NCBI GenBank assembly: GCA_013397845.1
Contig: VZTG01000476.1
Location: 653,009-717,008 of the forward strand
DNA from: Melanocharis versteri
Lineage: Eukaryota > Chordata > Aves > Passeriformes > Melanocharitidae
DNA: 64,000 nt
Direction of reading: 5' to 3'
Shown here piece after piece: positions 11,891 through 24,540 of the stretch (within the stretch, counting starts at the first letter, position 1; the number at the start of each line of letters is the position of its first letter). The notes below the pieces were generated by a model, which was not told where the DNA came from, searched no databases, and was given only the letters and a program-made list of their open reading frames with translations. The translations under genes were made by a program, and so were the position numbers.

Positions 11891-13704
11891 GGAATGGTAA
11901 TTACCATGACCTCATACATAAATAATCATTTAATAACACAGCTGATTTCTGGAGACTTAACAGGGTGCTGTCAGTGTAGGAAACACAAAAAGGAAATTTC
12001 TTGAAGCAGGAAAAGCCTTCAGTCTAAGAACTATAAAGGAAAGAAGCTTTGAAAAACAAAAAAGCAAGCATTATCGTGTTCCATAAAAAGGCAATGAAGC
12101 TGAGCAAGAGATGCTGCACAAGAACCTGTCGGCAGGTTTTCAGACTTTGCAATGTGAAATGCTGATGATAAGCTCCTAAACAGAGCAGGCCAGGCCTGGA
12201 TGATACTGCAAAATATCAGCTCCCACTAGACCAGTGCATTTTTGATACCTTTTCAGATCAGTTGTTTTCCAGTTAGCTGAAATATGAACATAAAGTCTAA
12301 TTTTAGATATATTTGTGTTTGAAAAGTGGGACTTTGTCCATACAATTACTTAAAATGTCTGGTTTGTTATCTTGTTTATTACTCTGTTGTCCAAAATCTC
12401 ATCAATTTTATGGTTAGCATCAACTCTGGCAGTGTTTCCGGAGCCAAATAAACTGCACAACAACTTTATGGTGTAAGATGTGTAATAACTTGTAATTCAT
12501 TGTGCAGTTTGACAATAATTATTCATAGCTTTAGCATTTGCATCTTGATATCCTATTTTGACAATACTGCAAAAAATGGTCTCAAACATTTCTGTAACTA
12601 AGCAATCCTAATGAATTTACATCATGTATGGTAAGTGCATGTAATTTTTAATTTAAATGTAACTCCGGTTGGAATACCTCTGAAATCATTAATGGAAAGT
12701 CAACGAAAAGTCATGAATGCTATTAATTGTGAGTAGGACACTATTTTTAGTCTCTGTTCCCCATGATCACAGAAGACTTGTTCTTAAAAAAACTTGGTTT
12801 TGAGAATGAGTCCTAGATCTGTGCTGCAGATTTCTACAGGCAGAGATATTTTTAAAGGGGCAGGTCATATCCAGTTACGACAACAATTGAATAGAAAACT
12901 TTAATACTTAATTGCAATATGGAGATTTTGCTTTTTAATATATAGATTTTCTCAGTTACATAAGAAGATTTAAATGATGAACTATTGATTATTACAGACA
13001 TTTACATGCCTGCACTAAAATTGTTCCCCTTTTCTCATGCAGCATTTAAGAAGTGTCCTTCTGAGGGCAGTACTTAACTAGAAATGAATTATCCAAAGCT
13101 GTGGGTTAGTTTGTGGGGAGAATTGCTTTTGTTATTTACACAAAAGAAAAGGTTTGTATAAACACATTCTCATGCTATCTTGGGAGGAGTTGCAATTAAA
13201 TTAATTAAGTTAGTTAGATCCAGAATTACAAAATTTGGGCCAAATCTAGTGCCAATAATTTCAGAATTTGTTTCCATAAACTCTTAACTGAGAAGCCATC
13301 GGGAGGGTTGGTGACTCTGCTGTTTAAATCATTTTGTTTCAGAACTCGAGCCATTCATATCTGTTTAACACTGCACATGAATTCCCCTGACTTTCCTTGC
13401 AGGATAGTGAGGTTTTTGAGGAGCTTACATCATACTGTAGGAGTATTTTTTATTTTTTTCTGAGGACACGATTTTGTGTTGAAATGTAACTTCTTTATAG
13501 TTCCCATTGTTCACTGAATTTTCCAATTAGTGTCCACAACAGCTGAAGCCTGTGAGAATTCCCTGTGAATTACAACATCATGTTGAACTGCAGCAGATAT
13601 GAAGGTGCTGTGTCAGAAAATATGAAGCACTTTTCCCAAGTATACGTCTGCAACTGCATTTATTTTAAAACTTGAAAGAGAAGTTGAAATTGAGGTTTTC
13701 TTAC
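11891..13704. other. AT-rich block, possibly conserved non-coding
   Basis: No coding frame of note. The interval 12361-12720 is dense in TAAT-type homeodomain cores and contains a perfect octamer ATTTGCAT at 12536-12543. An exact 11-base inverted repeat (aaactgcacaa at 12450-12460 and its complement at 12500-12510) flanks 39 bases. This texture resembles vertebrate conserved non-coding elements, but conservation cannot be judged from one sequence. Confidence 0.4.
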
Positions 13705-13834
13705 AGCTTTTTTCTAATCTGTGTTTTTCAATCTCCTCTCTTTTTGCCTGAGGATCGATAATATGTATTGTGCCCGGAGGGTACATTTGTTTGTTACAGA
13801 ACATCTCACGAGCCATCATTTCCAAGCTGCTGGG
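13705..13834 (-). other. Candidate internal coding exon, unrecognised protein
   Basis: On the minus strand a segment of 43 codons plus one base lies between a splice-acceptor-like ttggctttgcag, ending at 13835, and a strong donor-like GTAAGA starting at 13704. The frame is open throughout. It reads SSLEMMAREMFCNKQ, then MYPPGTIHIID, then a charged stretch QAKREEIEKHRLEKS. Three CpGs survive within the 130 bases, more than expected for neutral DNA in this setting. The phases would be 0 at entry and 1 at exit. The YPPG-x-I-x-x-I pattern recalls the YPPGR-I segment after the hydrolase core of class 3 lipases such as DAGLA and DAGLB. The flanking residues do not match those proteins, so this is only a lead. 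No neighbouring exon could be joined with confidence. It could be a chance exon-like segment. Confidence 0.3.
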
Positions 13835-14689
13835 CTGCAAAGCCAAGCTGAGTAGAATCTTAGTTTTCTTTTTAAATGTCACTGACTTCATTTCAGGTTT
13901 GTAGAGGGTTTTTTCCTACTATCTTGACAGTGAGCTTTCTCTTTGTAAGTGTCTCTTCATTCTTTTACTATTTCAGTATAACTTACAGTTTTCCACATAA
14001 AAATTGAAGGTCTATACTCCTCTCACTCCTTCCAGATAGAGAATTCCTGTGCTGTGATTCGGAGTACTCGGAGGTAGGCTGTTAAATAAATGACTGAAGG
14101 AGCTGGATGGCTTTGGATGTGATCAGTGGCTTACGAGAGACTCTTAAAACCTGGTCATTGCTTCAGCTCCCACTGACTTGATGGAGGCTGGGTCAGAGTC
14201 GGCATAAAGCAGCAGGATGAAGTCTCTGCACTCCTCCAGGATGTGGCAGGACCACCACTGTGACCATCCAGTAGGAAATGGACAGTTGGATAATCCTCAC
14301 TGTCCTCAGAACCCAAGGGACAGCTGGCAGACCTTGAGGTGAGGAAGACTCAGCTTTGCCTCATTGCATGTAAGCCTTTCTCTCCAGGATAACTGAGACA
14401 CCTTAAAGGAGGACAGAGGGGTCCCTAAAGGGGCCATCAGCAGAAAATTTCTGGCATTTCTGCAGCCCTGTTTAGATGAGTCACACCAAATAGTTCCCAA
14501 AGCAGGTACTGTGTTCGGATGCCTCACCTTTCTCTGCAGATTGCATATCATGATAGTGCAACTTAGTTCACAGTTACACCAAATTCTTTATCCTGAGTTT
14601 CACTGGGGCAGAAGTAGACTAGAGGCAACCTACAAGTCACAAGAGAGCAACAGAGGGAGTTCCAGCCCCTTTTAGAAAATATCAGAAGG

Positions 14690-14690
<1 letters not shown>
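13835..14690. other. Non-coding stretch, nothing recognised
   Basis: A pyrimidine-rich run follows the exon candidate on the plus strand. Otherwise I see no repeat family, and the only frame of note is an 81-codon minus-strand frame (14306-14551) without recognisable content. Confidence 0.55.

Positions 14691-14721
<31 letters not shown>
14691..14721 (+). repeat. (CCT)n-type trinucleotide tract
   Basis: A 31-base pyrimidine tract is built of cct/tcc triplets, interrupted by two ctt steps. It is a short polypyrimidine microsatellite with no coding context. Confidence 0.9.
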
Positions 14722-16764
14722 ATCAGGTATCAGGCACAATACAAGAACTCTTGAAATGGTATTTGATGGTGGTTACTACTAAATAAGTCACCACTAGCAT
14801 TTAGTCAGTTTTTAAAGTCATGAATGAGACTACTAATGTCAATAATAGATCATAAATTCATTTCAGAAGTACTAAATCAATTTTTCTGGTATGAAGCCTG
14901 CAGAGAGGAAAATGCTAAATCAGCCGTAAAATACATCACTACAAAGTGTCAATAGGAATTCTAACTAGGATCCTTTGTCTTAACTTCTATTAGTAACTGA
15001 TAACAGGGAAAAATTATTAGCACTCTTGTCTCTAATCCAAGTTCTCCTCAATTCAAGATGGCTGTGTGATCTGACACAGCTGGAAGATGAAGGGAAGAAG
15101 TTAAATGATAAAGGTGGGAAACTCTGACAGCTGAACTGTTCCTGCCAGGTTTCTGTTTTTTCAGATCTGTTTTAGAAGGTCCTGTCCCCAGCTCTTTGCA
15201 TGGGGCTGTTCTAACCACGAAGGGCAGAATCCTTCACCAATGGGTGAAGGGGGAAGGAGAGGTTTCCGAGAGTGAGAAGTTCTTGCAATGCTAATACAAA
15301 GCTAAACTGATCCTTGTACTGAAAATAGTAAAAGAGTCAATACACAAACCCTGACTTTTATCCTTTCCATCCTGGATAATGGATCCTTTTCTGAGAAATA
15401 TCTTAACTTTGAATCCTGCTTAATTTAAACTGCAAGCTGTATTAAACCTTTCTAAAATACCACTCGAGACAGCTGGATTTTGTTGGTGGGTGAGGAAAAA
15501 GAGAGTTGCTTATCTGAAGACACATTCTGAGTACAAACTGCTGTCTGAGTGAAGCAAGTGGAGCTGAGTAGATCCCACTTTAGAAGCAAGTCTAGTTATC
15601 AATTTCCTGTACCACTTACTTACCCTGAGAGCACTCTTGTATTCTTTCCTTTCACCCTGAAATCACAATAACAGTTCGACACCCGGTATAGAACTCAGTT
15701 GTTAATTCCCAGAGGCTGGAAAACCACTTCTCTTTACAAACAGAGGGACTGCTGAAATAGTTGATACACTCCCTTTGGCACCTGAACTTGAATTCCTATA
15801 GCATTCATTGACAGCAGACTGAGACTGTGGAGTTCACTCCAGTCAGGTCTTGGACTTCAGTGTAAAAAACATTTAATTTTTAAATTGAGTTTGTGTTTAA
15901 AAGGCAGAAAATCACAATTGAATTCTTGCATTCAGGCTTCTCCAGTAAAGTGCTTTCTAATATCTGTACATCATATTTGCTGTATTTATAGTATTTATCC
16001 AGTTCTGAACTTGAAATCCCAAATAGTTCTATTTCTTGTAACTTCTGAAATTATTTGAGATGCTGTAATAGCATTTTACCTTTTTTCTTAGTCTTAAATA
16101 GGAACAGTTGATGAAAAAACATCCACAATCAGAAGAGAAAAAATGATTTTGTCAGGTATCAGCATCATTCCAATTTAAGCTGATATTTGAGCACTATCAC
16201 TTGTAATTGTGACCTGTTTTAATAGAAATAACAGAAACTAAGATATATGGTAATTTTACACAGTTAATTATTTTTTAATATTTGGAAAAAAGATATTGAA
16301 GAAAACAGGATTATCTCTGTGCTTTAATAACTTCTGTGGAAATAAGGTAAAACTACTTTAGGATATTTAGCATTTAAAAGACTTTTTGGTTTTGTAGAAA
16401 TGCTAAAATACAGCCAGTTTCGTGTTCCTGTTTGGCAAGTTTTTGACCTCAATGTGTTAATTAGATGCAAAAACTCTTCTGTAACCTTGCATCTGAAACA
16501 GTTTTCTTTCAAACATGTGTTGCAGTGTAACAACCCAAGAGTAAGTGAGGAGGGAGCAAGATAAGCAAGAAATTAATTTCTTGGAATGGTCGTAGAATAG
16601 CCTAAATAATTAGCTAGATAGAAAAATTATTGATTTAAGCAAGTCTGGCTTTGGACATATGTAGGCAGCTGCCTGGGGAGGAAAATCACAGCTTTGAGCT
16701 GCAGAAATGAATTTTGCTGTAGGCCTGACTTGGATTAGTTGAACAGTGGTGGAAGGACAGCTCC
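14722..16764. other. AT-rich non-coding stretch, nothing recognised
   Basis: Open frames are short; the longest of note is 69 codons on the minus strand (16324-16533). I see no CR1 tail, no poly-A-tailed insertion and no inverted repeats. The AT content rises towards 15900-16300. Confidence 0.65.
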
Positions 16765-17035
16765 CGGTATTGGGTTTGCCTGGCTGGGTTTTGGAACTGG
16801 GGGCTACAGGGGTGTTTTCTGTGAGAAGCTGCCAGAAGCTTCTCTCATGTCTGATGGAGCTGATGCCTCCAGCTTCAGGATGGACCCACTGCTGGCCCAG
16901 GCTGAGCCCGTCAGGAACAGCAGCAAAGCCTCAGGACAGTGTATTCAGGAAGAGAAAAAAGCACCATGCCACTGCAGCCAGAGTGAGAGGAGCGAGAACA
17001 ACCTTTTCCCAGAACAAACTGTACATGCTGCCTCT
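16765..17035 (+). mobile_element. Diverged avian LTR-like interspersed repeat
   Basis: This 270-base stretch stands out by composition and matches, from memory, a repeat widespread in bird genomes. Its diagnostic order is gtgagaagctgccagaagct, then an atgtctgatggagc block, then aggatggacccactgctgg, gctgagcccgtcag, a segment ending in a short A-rich run, and finally actgcagccagagtgagagg. In copies I recall, a TATTTAAGAA-type TATA box sits just before the A-rich run; here that place reads gtgtattcaggaag, so the promoter-like element is damaged. I believe the family is an LTR of an endogenous retrovirus, but I cannot confirm its name. The 140- and 99-codon frames here (16746-17168 and 16739-17038) are chance readings of repeat DNA. 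No internal retroviral region, primer-binding site or second LTR is visible, so a solo or truncated copy is likely. Confidence 0.55.
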
Positions 17036-17696
17036 TGACTGGACTGTCTCTTATTACACTCAGGTCACAAGTTCTGGTGAGGACCTCAAAGAAATGCCCA
17101 TTCTTTACAACTGTTCAGTCATAAGGAAACCCTTCCTTGCTGCTATACAGAAAACTCACCAAAGATAAGATGTGGGAGAACAAACCCCTTGGTGTCCACG
17201 AATGAGAAGCCTGTTCAACATGAATCGGGTTAGAGGTTTTAAGCGCGGGTCTGTTTTGTTGCAGATCTGTTTTTATAGCTAAGCTCGCACAGAGAACTTG
17301 TTGCAGTAGATCATTCTCTCTGTTAATGTCTTTAGTCTTGTTCTGTTGTACATAAGACTTCACAATCCAAAACTGCTCTCTTTTATTATTGTAGGTGAGG
17401 AATGAAATAAGTTCACATCAGAGGTGCTCTTTCATCTTTCTGTTTTGACTCTCCAAGATGTGTCAGAGGACCCTGACTACACTTAAATCAGATCTGCGGT
17501 TGCGAATGCATTTGGACCATCCATGAGAGATGAAGACTCCATAAAGGAGGCTGACAAACTAGCCAGGCATCTGATTAGGCACAGAATAATTTCAATGGCT
17601 AATCAAACGAATGAATCCTTACTTGATTACACTTCAGTTTTGTATCAGCTAATCATGAAACCGGAAAATACACTAATGGATGCTGGTTTCTGACAG
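17036..17696. other. Non-coding stretch with CNE-like texture at its end
   Basis: No gene is seen. From about 17490 to 17700 the sequence mixes TAAT/ATTA cores, aatcaaa motifs and non-repetitive text, and resembles vertebrate conserved non-coding DNA. This impression rests on texture alone. Confidence 0.35.
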
Positions 17697-17712
17697 CACC
17701 TGTTCACAGGTA
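17697..17712 (+). promoter_or_regulatory. Paired E-boxes (ZEB/Snail type) in inverted orientation
   Basis: CACCTG at 17697-17702 and CAGGTA at 17707-17712, which is TACCTG on the other strand, form the near-perfect inverted pair ACCTGT-TC-ACAGGT. CACCTG-type E-boxes, often in pairs, are bound by ZEB1/ZEB2 and Snail-family repressors, and some bHLH activators bind CACCTG as well. A CAATTG E-box core (17714-17719) follows directly. The motifs are seen; binding is inferred. Confidence 0.35.
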
Positions 17713-20700
17713 CAATTGCTGTAATTTGGGAAGAAGAAGGGAGGGGGCAGCACTAATTTCCTAATCAAGCGCTGAGACAAATATCAAGCTCTAATATTTT
17801 TAAGCAATAGTTTGTTTTTCTCTAGAAGAGAGCAGGAGCTTTTCCAGGACTTGTAGATAAGTCAGCAGTGGGATGCTGGGATCAATCCCCCACATCTCCC
17901 AGTGCACATTTTTTTTATGTGTATGTGTTGATCCTCAGTAAATCTCTATAACATGGTGAAAAGAGACTTTCTTGGGACATTCTTAAGAAACTGAGACAAT
18001 ACAGCCTTTCCCTCACCCCTCAGGTCTCTTTTCATACTGACTGCTCAGCAGATATTAGCAGGGACAAGGATGGTCCCTGCAGAAAAACAGAAGTTTGTTG
18101 TTTGTGTGTGTTTGCACTGGTTCATGTTCTTTTGATCCTCCTGGTGTCTCAGGAGATTTGGTCTCAGATATAAAAGCCACAAGTTGCCATATGGGGGAGA
18201 TGCTTCTGAATTCTCTCCACCAAGGTCTCTGACTGAAAATATATTAAAAGCTATAGGAACTATTGCTAGGAGGAAATCCCATTGTGCTCTGTGATTGTAG
18301 AGAAAGCAGCAGGCCCTGGCCCAGCAAGCCTACTGTGTAAAACTGTATATTTTCTTTTCATATAAAAAGGTAACAAAAGGGAAATACTGGAGTAAGAAAG
18401 GGAGATAAAGAACATCGGGTTCTGCTTTTAATATAGCCTGGACCTGTCAGTCCTTTGTTGTATGCAGAGAAGAATTTTGGTACCGAGTTATGAACGAGAT
18501 CTGCCATCTACATTCACAATGAATCCCACAAAGCAAAGCCATTCTTGAAGCTTTTATTGTCACACTTCCTCTGGTGAAGCATCTCACGAGAAACAGACTG
18601 AAAATAAGGCTGAGCCCTGAATCCTGAAAAGTGGGTCCTGCCTTACAGAAGTCACCCTTCAGTTGCTGTGCAGTGTTAGTGTCAGCAGCGCCAGGAGAGC
18701 TCCAGGAGCTGGGGCTCGTATGCACTAGGCTGAAACTACTGCTAACAGAGCACAGTCCTTACAGGAATGGCTTTAAAACCTCTGCCAATCAATACTGTCC
18801 AGTTCTTTGAAGAACTCTTAATTTAATGCTGCTTACCTACCCAGTAAATATCTCTGAAGTCTAAGCAGAGAAAATATAGAGACCAAGGGCAGCTGGATTA
18901 GCAGCATTAAGCCATGGTCAATCTACTGCTTGCATTTTAATAGCTTTTGCAAAAGTGGAACGCTAGATTTGCTGCTGTGTGAATCAGTGTAGATCCACTG
19001 AAATTGCCAGAACTGTGCTGATTTATACAGGCTCAGGACTGCTCCCAAGATTTCCAGCAACAGCTGTTTCAAATAATTGTGTTTGATCTGTCTTTTGAAA
19101 TACTAAGCTAGCAGATAGATTGCATCTAAATTATCAGTGCTGGTTAATATATGAGATATGTCATAAATATCTCCTAAACACCTCTCAGCTTCATTTCCTC
19201 ATTGACTTGAAATACACTCATTCTGGATCTTCTTTAACTCTTCATACAAGATCCTAAATTGCAAAAAAAAAGTCTTGGAAAAGACATAGATAAACACTTC
19301 ATTAAAATGGTGTGGCTCCCCTTTGTCATTTCATTGTTCATATAATATCTGTATCTGAATATAATAATATTAATAATAGTAATCATTATAATAATCCCAA
19401 ACAAACAACCAAAATTGCACCATATGAAGTGCTTGAAGTTATTTGAGGGTAAAAACTGAATTACTAGAATCACATCTGGTGTTGTATTTAGGACATTTTC
19501 CTACATCTCAGTTTAAAAGAGAGGAATGAAGGGTCTATCCTGCAGTGAACTGAGCACTTTTTCAGACCTGCTAAGTAAACCTCTGGCCCATTTCAGAGAC
19601 ATTAAAGATTTCCAGGAACCTCAGAGTAGATACTTGGTGTTTCTCAGGATCTCTACGCTGTATGAGCAGAACAATAGCTATGTTCATCATCACAAACAGG
19701 AGTTTTTTGTGACATGACTTAGAGGTTAAGAAAATATGGACATTTTTTCCTATAAAAACAGTAGTGATGTTCTGAAGGAATTTCAGAGGTCTAGGAAGGA
19801 AAATATTTCTTTTCATGCTGTCATAACTCATAGTCCTCCCCTCATATTCCTGGCCTACTTATTCTTCAAGTGCAGTCTTTTGCCTCTTTTCTCACCTGAG
19901 GGAACACAATGTTCTGTTCTGTGCAGATCACGGCCTCGTGCATCCCGAACACGATGCTTCCTCCCTGCTCTTCTCCCCGTCCTTTCATCTCTAGGTGTCT
20001 CTTGGCATGGTGCTCTGGCCGTTGTGCTAACACCAATCAACCAGTTTCTTCCAGAACTCCCTCACCCTCCATCAATACCAGGCATCATCTTCGAGGTCAT
20101 TGCCATCTCTCTGTTTCATTTAATGTCCTCCATTTATTTCAGGAGGAACTGGAGAAATAATTTTTCAGCTTGTTTTCCTAGAGATTCCTGAAACAAGGAA
20201 TGAAAGCAGAAAGTGAACTGATAAATATTAACTGACACTGTTTACCTCCTCTCTCCTTCATCTTCTTGCCCATTAACAGAGAAATGGGAAGCAACAGGAG
20301 AAGGGAATGCCTGCTAATTGCAGATTCAAAAGGAATATGAAGGCCACGAGCACCCTCTGTTCCATACTTGCTCCATGCAGAGCAAACAGTCCACCGGCAT
20401 GCTGACTGAATAATTAGCTTTACACAGTACCTAGCAAATGGTGGTCATGGACCAGAACCCCTGTGCTCGCTGCTCTGTTAGCAGAAGGAAAAAAAATGGA
20501 AGACGGTCACCACTACCAGAGCTTAAATCCAAACTATAAGACAGGAGACACCAGATGGAGATGGACAGATGGTGAAGTGCAGAGCAACTCCTAAACGGTT
20601 GATAAGCATGAAGGCAAACAGTATCAGCACACCAGCTGCCTAGCATTTATCCATTAGAGATGCCAAGGCAAGGAATGGGATAAGAATGGTTCTGAAGGAT

Positions 20701-23700
20701 AATGGGATAGCTTGGTGGATGCTTGGGGAAAAAACATCCCAAGTGGAGATGGCAGCAGGGAATAGTTTCCTGGAATCCCTGCTAACATCCAGTGGAGGCA
20801 GGAGTCGTTGTTTCTAGCGAGGGGCAGGCTGTGAAGGGCATGAGAGTGAGAACAAGCATTTTACCAAGAAGTGAGACCTGTGAAGGGGCAAAAAAGAGAG
20901 GGGTGCCAGCGCCACAGTGAGACGCTTGAAGACCTTTTGTGTAGATGAAAATGAGGCAAAAGTTACACTTGCAAGACAAAAAAAAAAAGAAATTGCTGAA
21001 AGTTGTAAGTCTGCATGATTTTTAGCATCTTTTTAGAAAGAAAAGGCAGTTTCACAGTTCTTGTGTAGAAAGGATCAAGGCTTTGACACATCTCAGGCTC
21101 CCTTTTCAGTGTTTGAGTGACAGGCAAAATACATCACAAGAGGCAGGAAAAGGAGTAGCAGGGTCATATGTAGTGGAGCAAGGGGGCTAGCAGCCATATT
21201 TTAGTCATCCTTATTGTGACATAATAGTTAAATATTTGAGAGGAGATGCCAGGGAGAAAGGCCAAGATGCTGTTTTGAGCTGTTAGAGACAAGCACAAGC
21301 TGGAGAGGTGGATATATGTGCTGCGTGGAAGGCAGTCTGTTTAAAGGCATCATTTGAGTCTTGCTCACAGATCTAAGTACCCAAAGAGGAGCACAAAGGG
21401 ACCCAAGCTGGGTCTTGGGCAACACTTTGAAAATTTTGGAGTCCCAAGAAGCAGACCCTTTAAAAAATACTCTGAGTGAACAAAAGGCAGCGATGGAGGT
21501 TGGTGAAGGGTAAGATCTCATGAAATGTGGTAAATTTCATTGTAATTGGCTAAGAAGTCAGGGAACTCCCTTGATGCTTAAATGACTCCACTGGGAGAAC
21601 CTGGCCTTTCACAGATGATGTGGGTTGGTTTTTGTTGTTTTTTTAATCCTCTGTGGCATTTTCCCTTTTTTATGAGTGACTGCATAGCAGTTAGTCCATT
21701 TAACTGCAGCTGCTCACCCTTCTCTGAGGTGTTTTGAGAGCAGAATAGATTAGGGATTTAAACACAGGTGATAGCAGCATTGCTTGGAATGAGCAGAAAT
21801 GTAATATTTATAACACAAGCATATTGGTCTTTGGGTGGATAAGTGGTTCATAAAATTCAGTGCAGCATGATGCAAAGTAATGTAGCCAATTACTAAAAGA
21901 ATAAGCACGAAGATTGCAGTCTAAATAGGGACACAACAAGGAATTCATTGTAAGAAAAGAACCCAGAATGGACTGCAGATAATAGAGTAAACCATTAGCA
22001 CTCCATCCTGGCAACAATAACAGAAATGAAGAAGAGCAAGCAAGTTTTTGAAATATGCTCTGGCATTGTGGTGTATAAAGCTGCAGGAATTATTCTGGCC
22101 TGCTGCTGGTCTCATTAGAAAACAGTGCTCAGCTTCGGCCACTTGGTTACAGGAGATATTGAGAAGGTGCTGCAGGGGCAGTCTGAGATGATTTAGTAAC
22201 TAAGGCATGATTTATGAAGAAAGTTTTGACTTATTTCTCCTCTGTACCTAAGGGAAGGGAAAACTCTTATGCAAGTATGCAAGATCCTGAACAAATGGGA
22301 GTGGATCAATGCTAAAATACAGGGGGCATACACAAACTTTAAATAAGAGACCTTCGATTAATGTTAGGGAAGAAAATACAAGCAGCTATTCAAACAGAGC
22401 TTTACGCAAATGGTGAGAAAGAAAATAACTTTGTCTCACGTGAAACTGCTTTCTCACATGAAAAACATTTGAGGAACTGACTATAAATGTGTAGAAGGGA
22501 TTATTAAAATTCTGCCTCTTATTTTTTAAAAGAATACATCCTGAGCCAAGCATTAGTTCTTATATTTGTTACATACCGATGAAGAAACCCCCATGCAATA
22601 GAAAGTGACAAAGAGATCTCTGTCAGCTGAGCACTTAAGACAGCAATTTCACAGGGACAGTTTTGCTCTCAGCTACCGAAAAATAAAATAGTTGGCCTAT
22701 CTCTCAAAGGAGACAAGAATATAAAAATCTACAACAAAATATCAGGTTCCAAATTTCTTACAGCTATATGTGTTCCAGTATAAGCACCTGGATTTCCTTG
22801 TATGGATTCCTCTTCTGAAAATTAATCAGGTTGGAGCTCTTCTTTTGAGTTGTAATAGGGAAAATTGTCCGGAATACAGAACCTGAAGACCTGAATAAAT
22901 TTAAATATACATGACACTTCTGATCTGTCATTTCTTTAGTTTATTCCCTCAGATAGTACTCACTGGTAGGCTTGTACAAATACCTTCAGCTGACCAGATG
23001 AATTAGATTTTATTTGTCTCCAGACCTGCACTTTGCTCAGATTACCTTCTTTATTGGTTTACGTTGGACCTGAACACTCCCTGGCAGCACGAAAGGACAG
23101 GAGATTGTGTGTATGGACACCTTTCTCATACTGAGGAGTGGTGCAGTTCCATCCATACCACTGCTCTACCCTGCCCCTGGCTCAGCTCTGAGCTTTTTTC
23201 CTAATTAAGTAAATTCAGTGGAGAACAGAGAAAGGTGTTCTGCAGAGGTGCAGGAGAGTGTTGGAGGTGGTGTGTACCACCTCAGAGTTTCCAATGGAAC
23301 CAGTACAATCAGACTTCCCTAAATTCCTTCAGCAATGGGATGGCTGGCTCTCCTTCTGGACAGAGGTACTGCCAACTAAATACAGCAACAAACCACTGAC
23401 TGACAGATCCACCATGGCTGAGGAGAGAAAAGCCAGTGGTATGAATAAATGTTAGGAGAAATGATACAATACCATTCTGAGTAAAATGTGTAACAGATTG
23501 AATAGTTTTTTAAGGGTAGTTTTTTGGAGGAGAACATCAAGATATTCTAGATTTTAATTTAATGAGCTGGTATCAAGCATCTACACACAGATGGTTTGCA
23601 CCCATTGAAGTGAATTTAGGGTGAATGTAAGAAAATCAAAAGTGTTGCTCTGTAGTGAATCCACCCAAGAGAAGCCCACACTCACTCTGTGAACTCTTTT

Positions 23701-24540
23701 GATATGTTATATCCCATTCACTTCAGTGGGTGCCTCACGAAGAAAGGTCTGCAGGAATCATCCTGACAGAATTCCTTAACTGCTCTCAAGCTTTTCCTCT
23801 CAAGTTGGTAAAAGTTTTGTTTGTGTCACCGAATGCATTATTTAGTCTGTGGGTTTAGATGCAGCAAGAGAAATGTATTTTAGTGTTTGTATTAGAATTC
23901 TGGTGAAATGTGTGCTTGCTCCTCAACCCCTAGACATTGTAGCACAGGCCTGTGCTGTGTGCACTCAGTGTTTTCCACAGATAGTTGTGGTGACAGTGAA
24001 CTTGCTTGGGAATACTTGGAATGCCTGTGCACAAGTCTTCACAGCAGTCTCATAGGCTTGGAACCTGTTGCCATTTATTTTATTGCTAATGTGGCAGACA
24101 GTTTTTCTGGGAACAAGGTTGGTTGCTAAAGATTAAAAATTATATTAAGATGCATTATCAAAAAAAGCAAACTGGGAAACTCTATTTATGGAAGAAAAGT
24201 GTTGGGTAGATGTTAGCAGCATTATGTCTGGATTTTTGTCTGGTTGTCTGGATTTGGACTGTAATGTCTGCAGAACAGCAGCAGATCAAGTATGGGAGGA
24301 TTCTCCAATCACATCCACAAAGGCTGGGCTTTAAATGAAACTACAGCTCTCTAAATATTTTTGTAGCTTGGAAGTACCACCATAAATTTTTAATTTAATT
24401 TTTTAAAACCCATGAGCCCTTTTCGCTACTGTCGGTAGCTGCAGATGCCTACTTGCAAGTGAAATACAACATTTCAGCATTTGGCTTTTCCTCAGCCCTG
24501 AATAACTGCCTTGCAATCTTCTCCTCTTTGTTGATGCTGC
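17713..24540. other. Non-coding stretch, 6.8 kb, no gene recognised
   Basis: Low-complexity DNA is limited to an AATAAT-type tract at 19361-19395 and an 11-A run near 20978. The 151-codon ATG frame at 19736-20191 lies partly in GC-richer DNA and has no recognisable domain; a counter-strand frame overlaps it. No CR1 tail or LTR-like text was found. The rest is mixed AT-rich sequence without clear structure. Confidence 0.6.
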
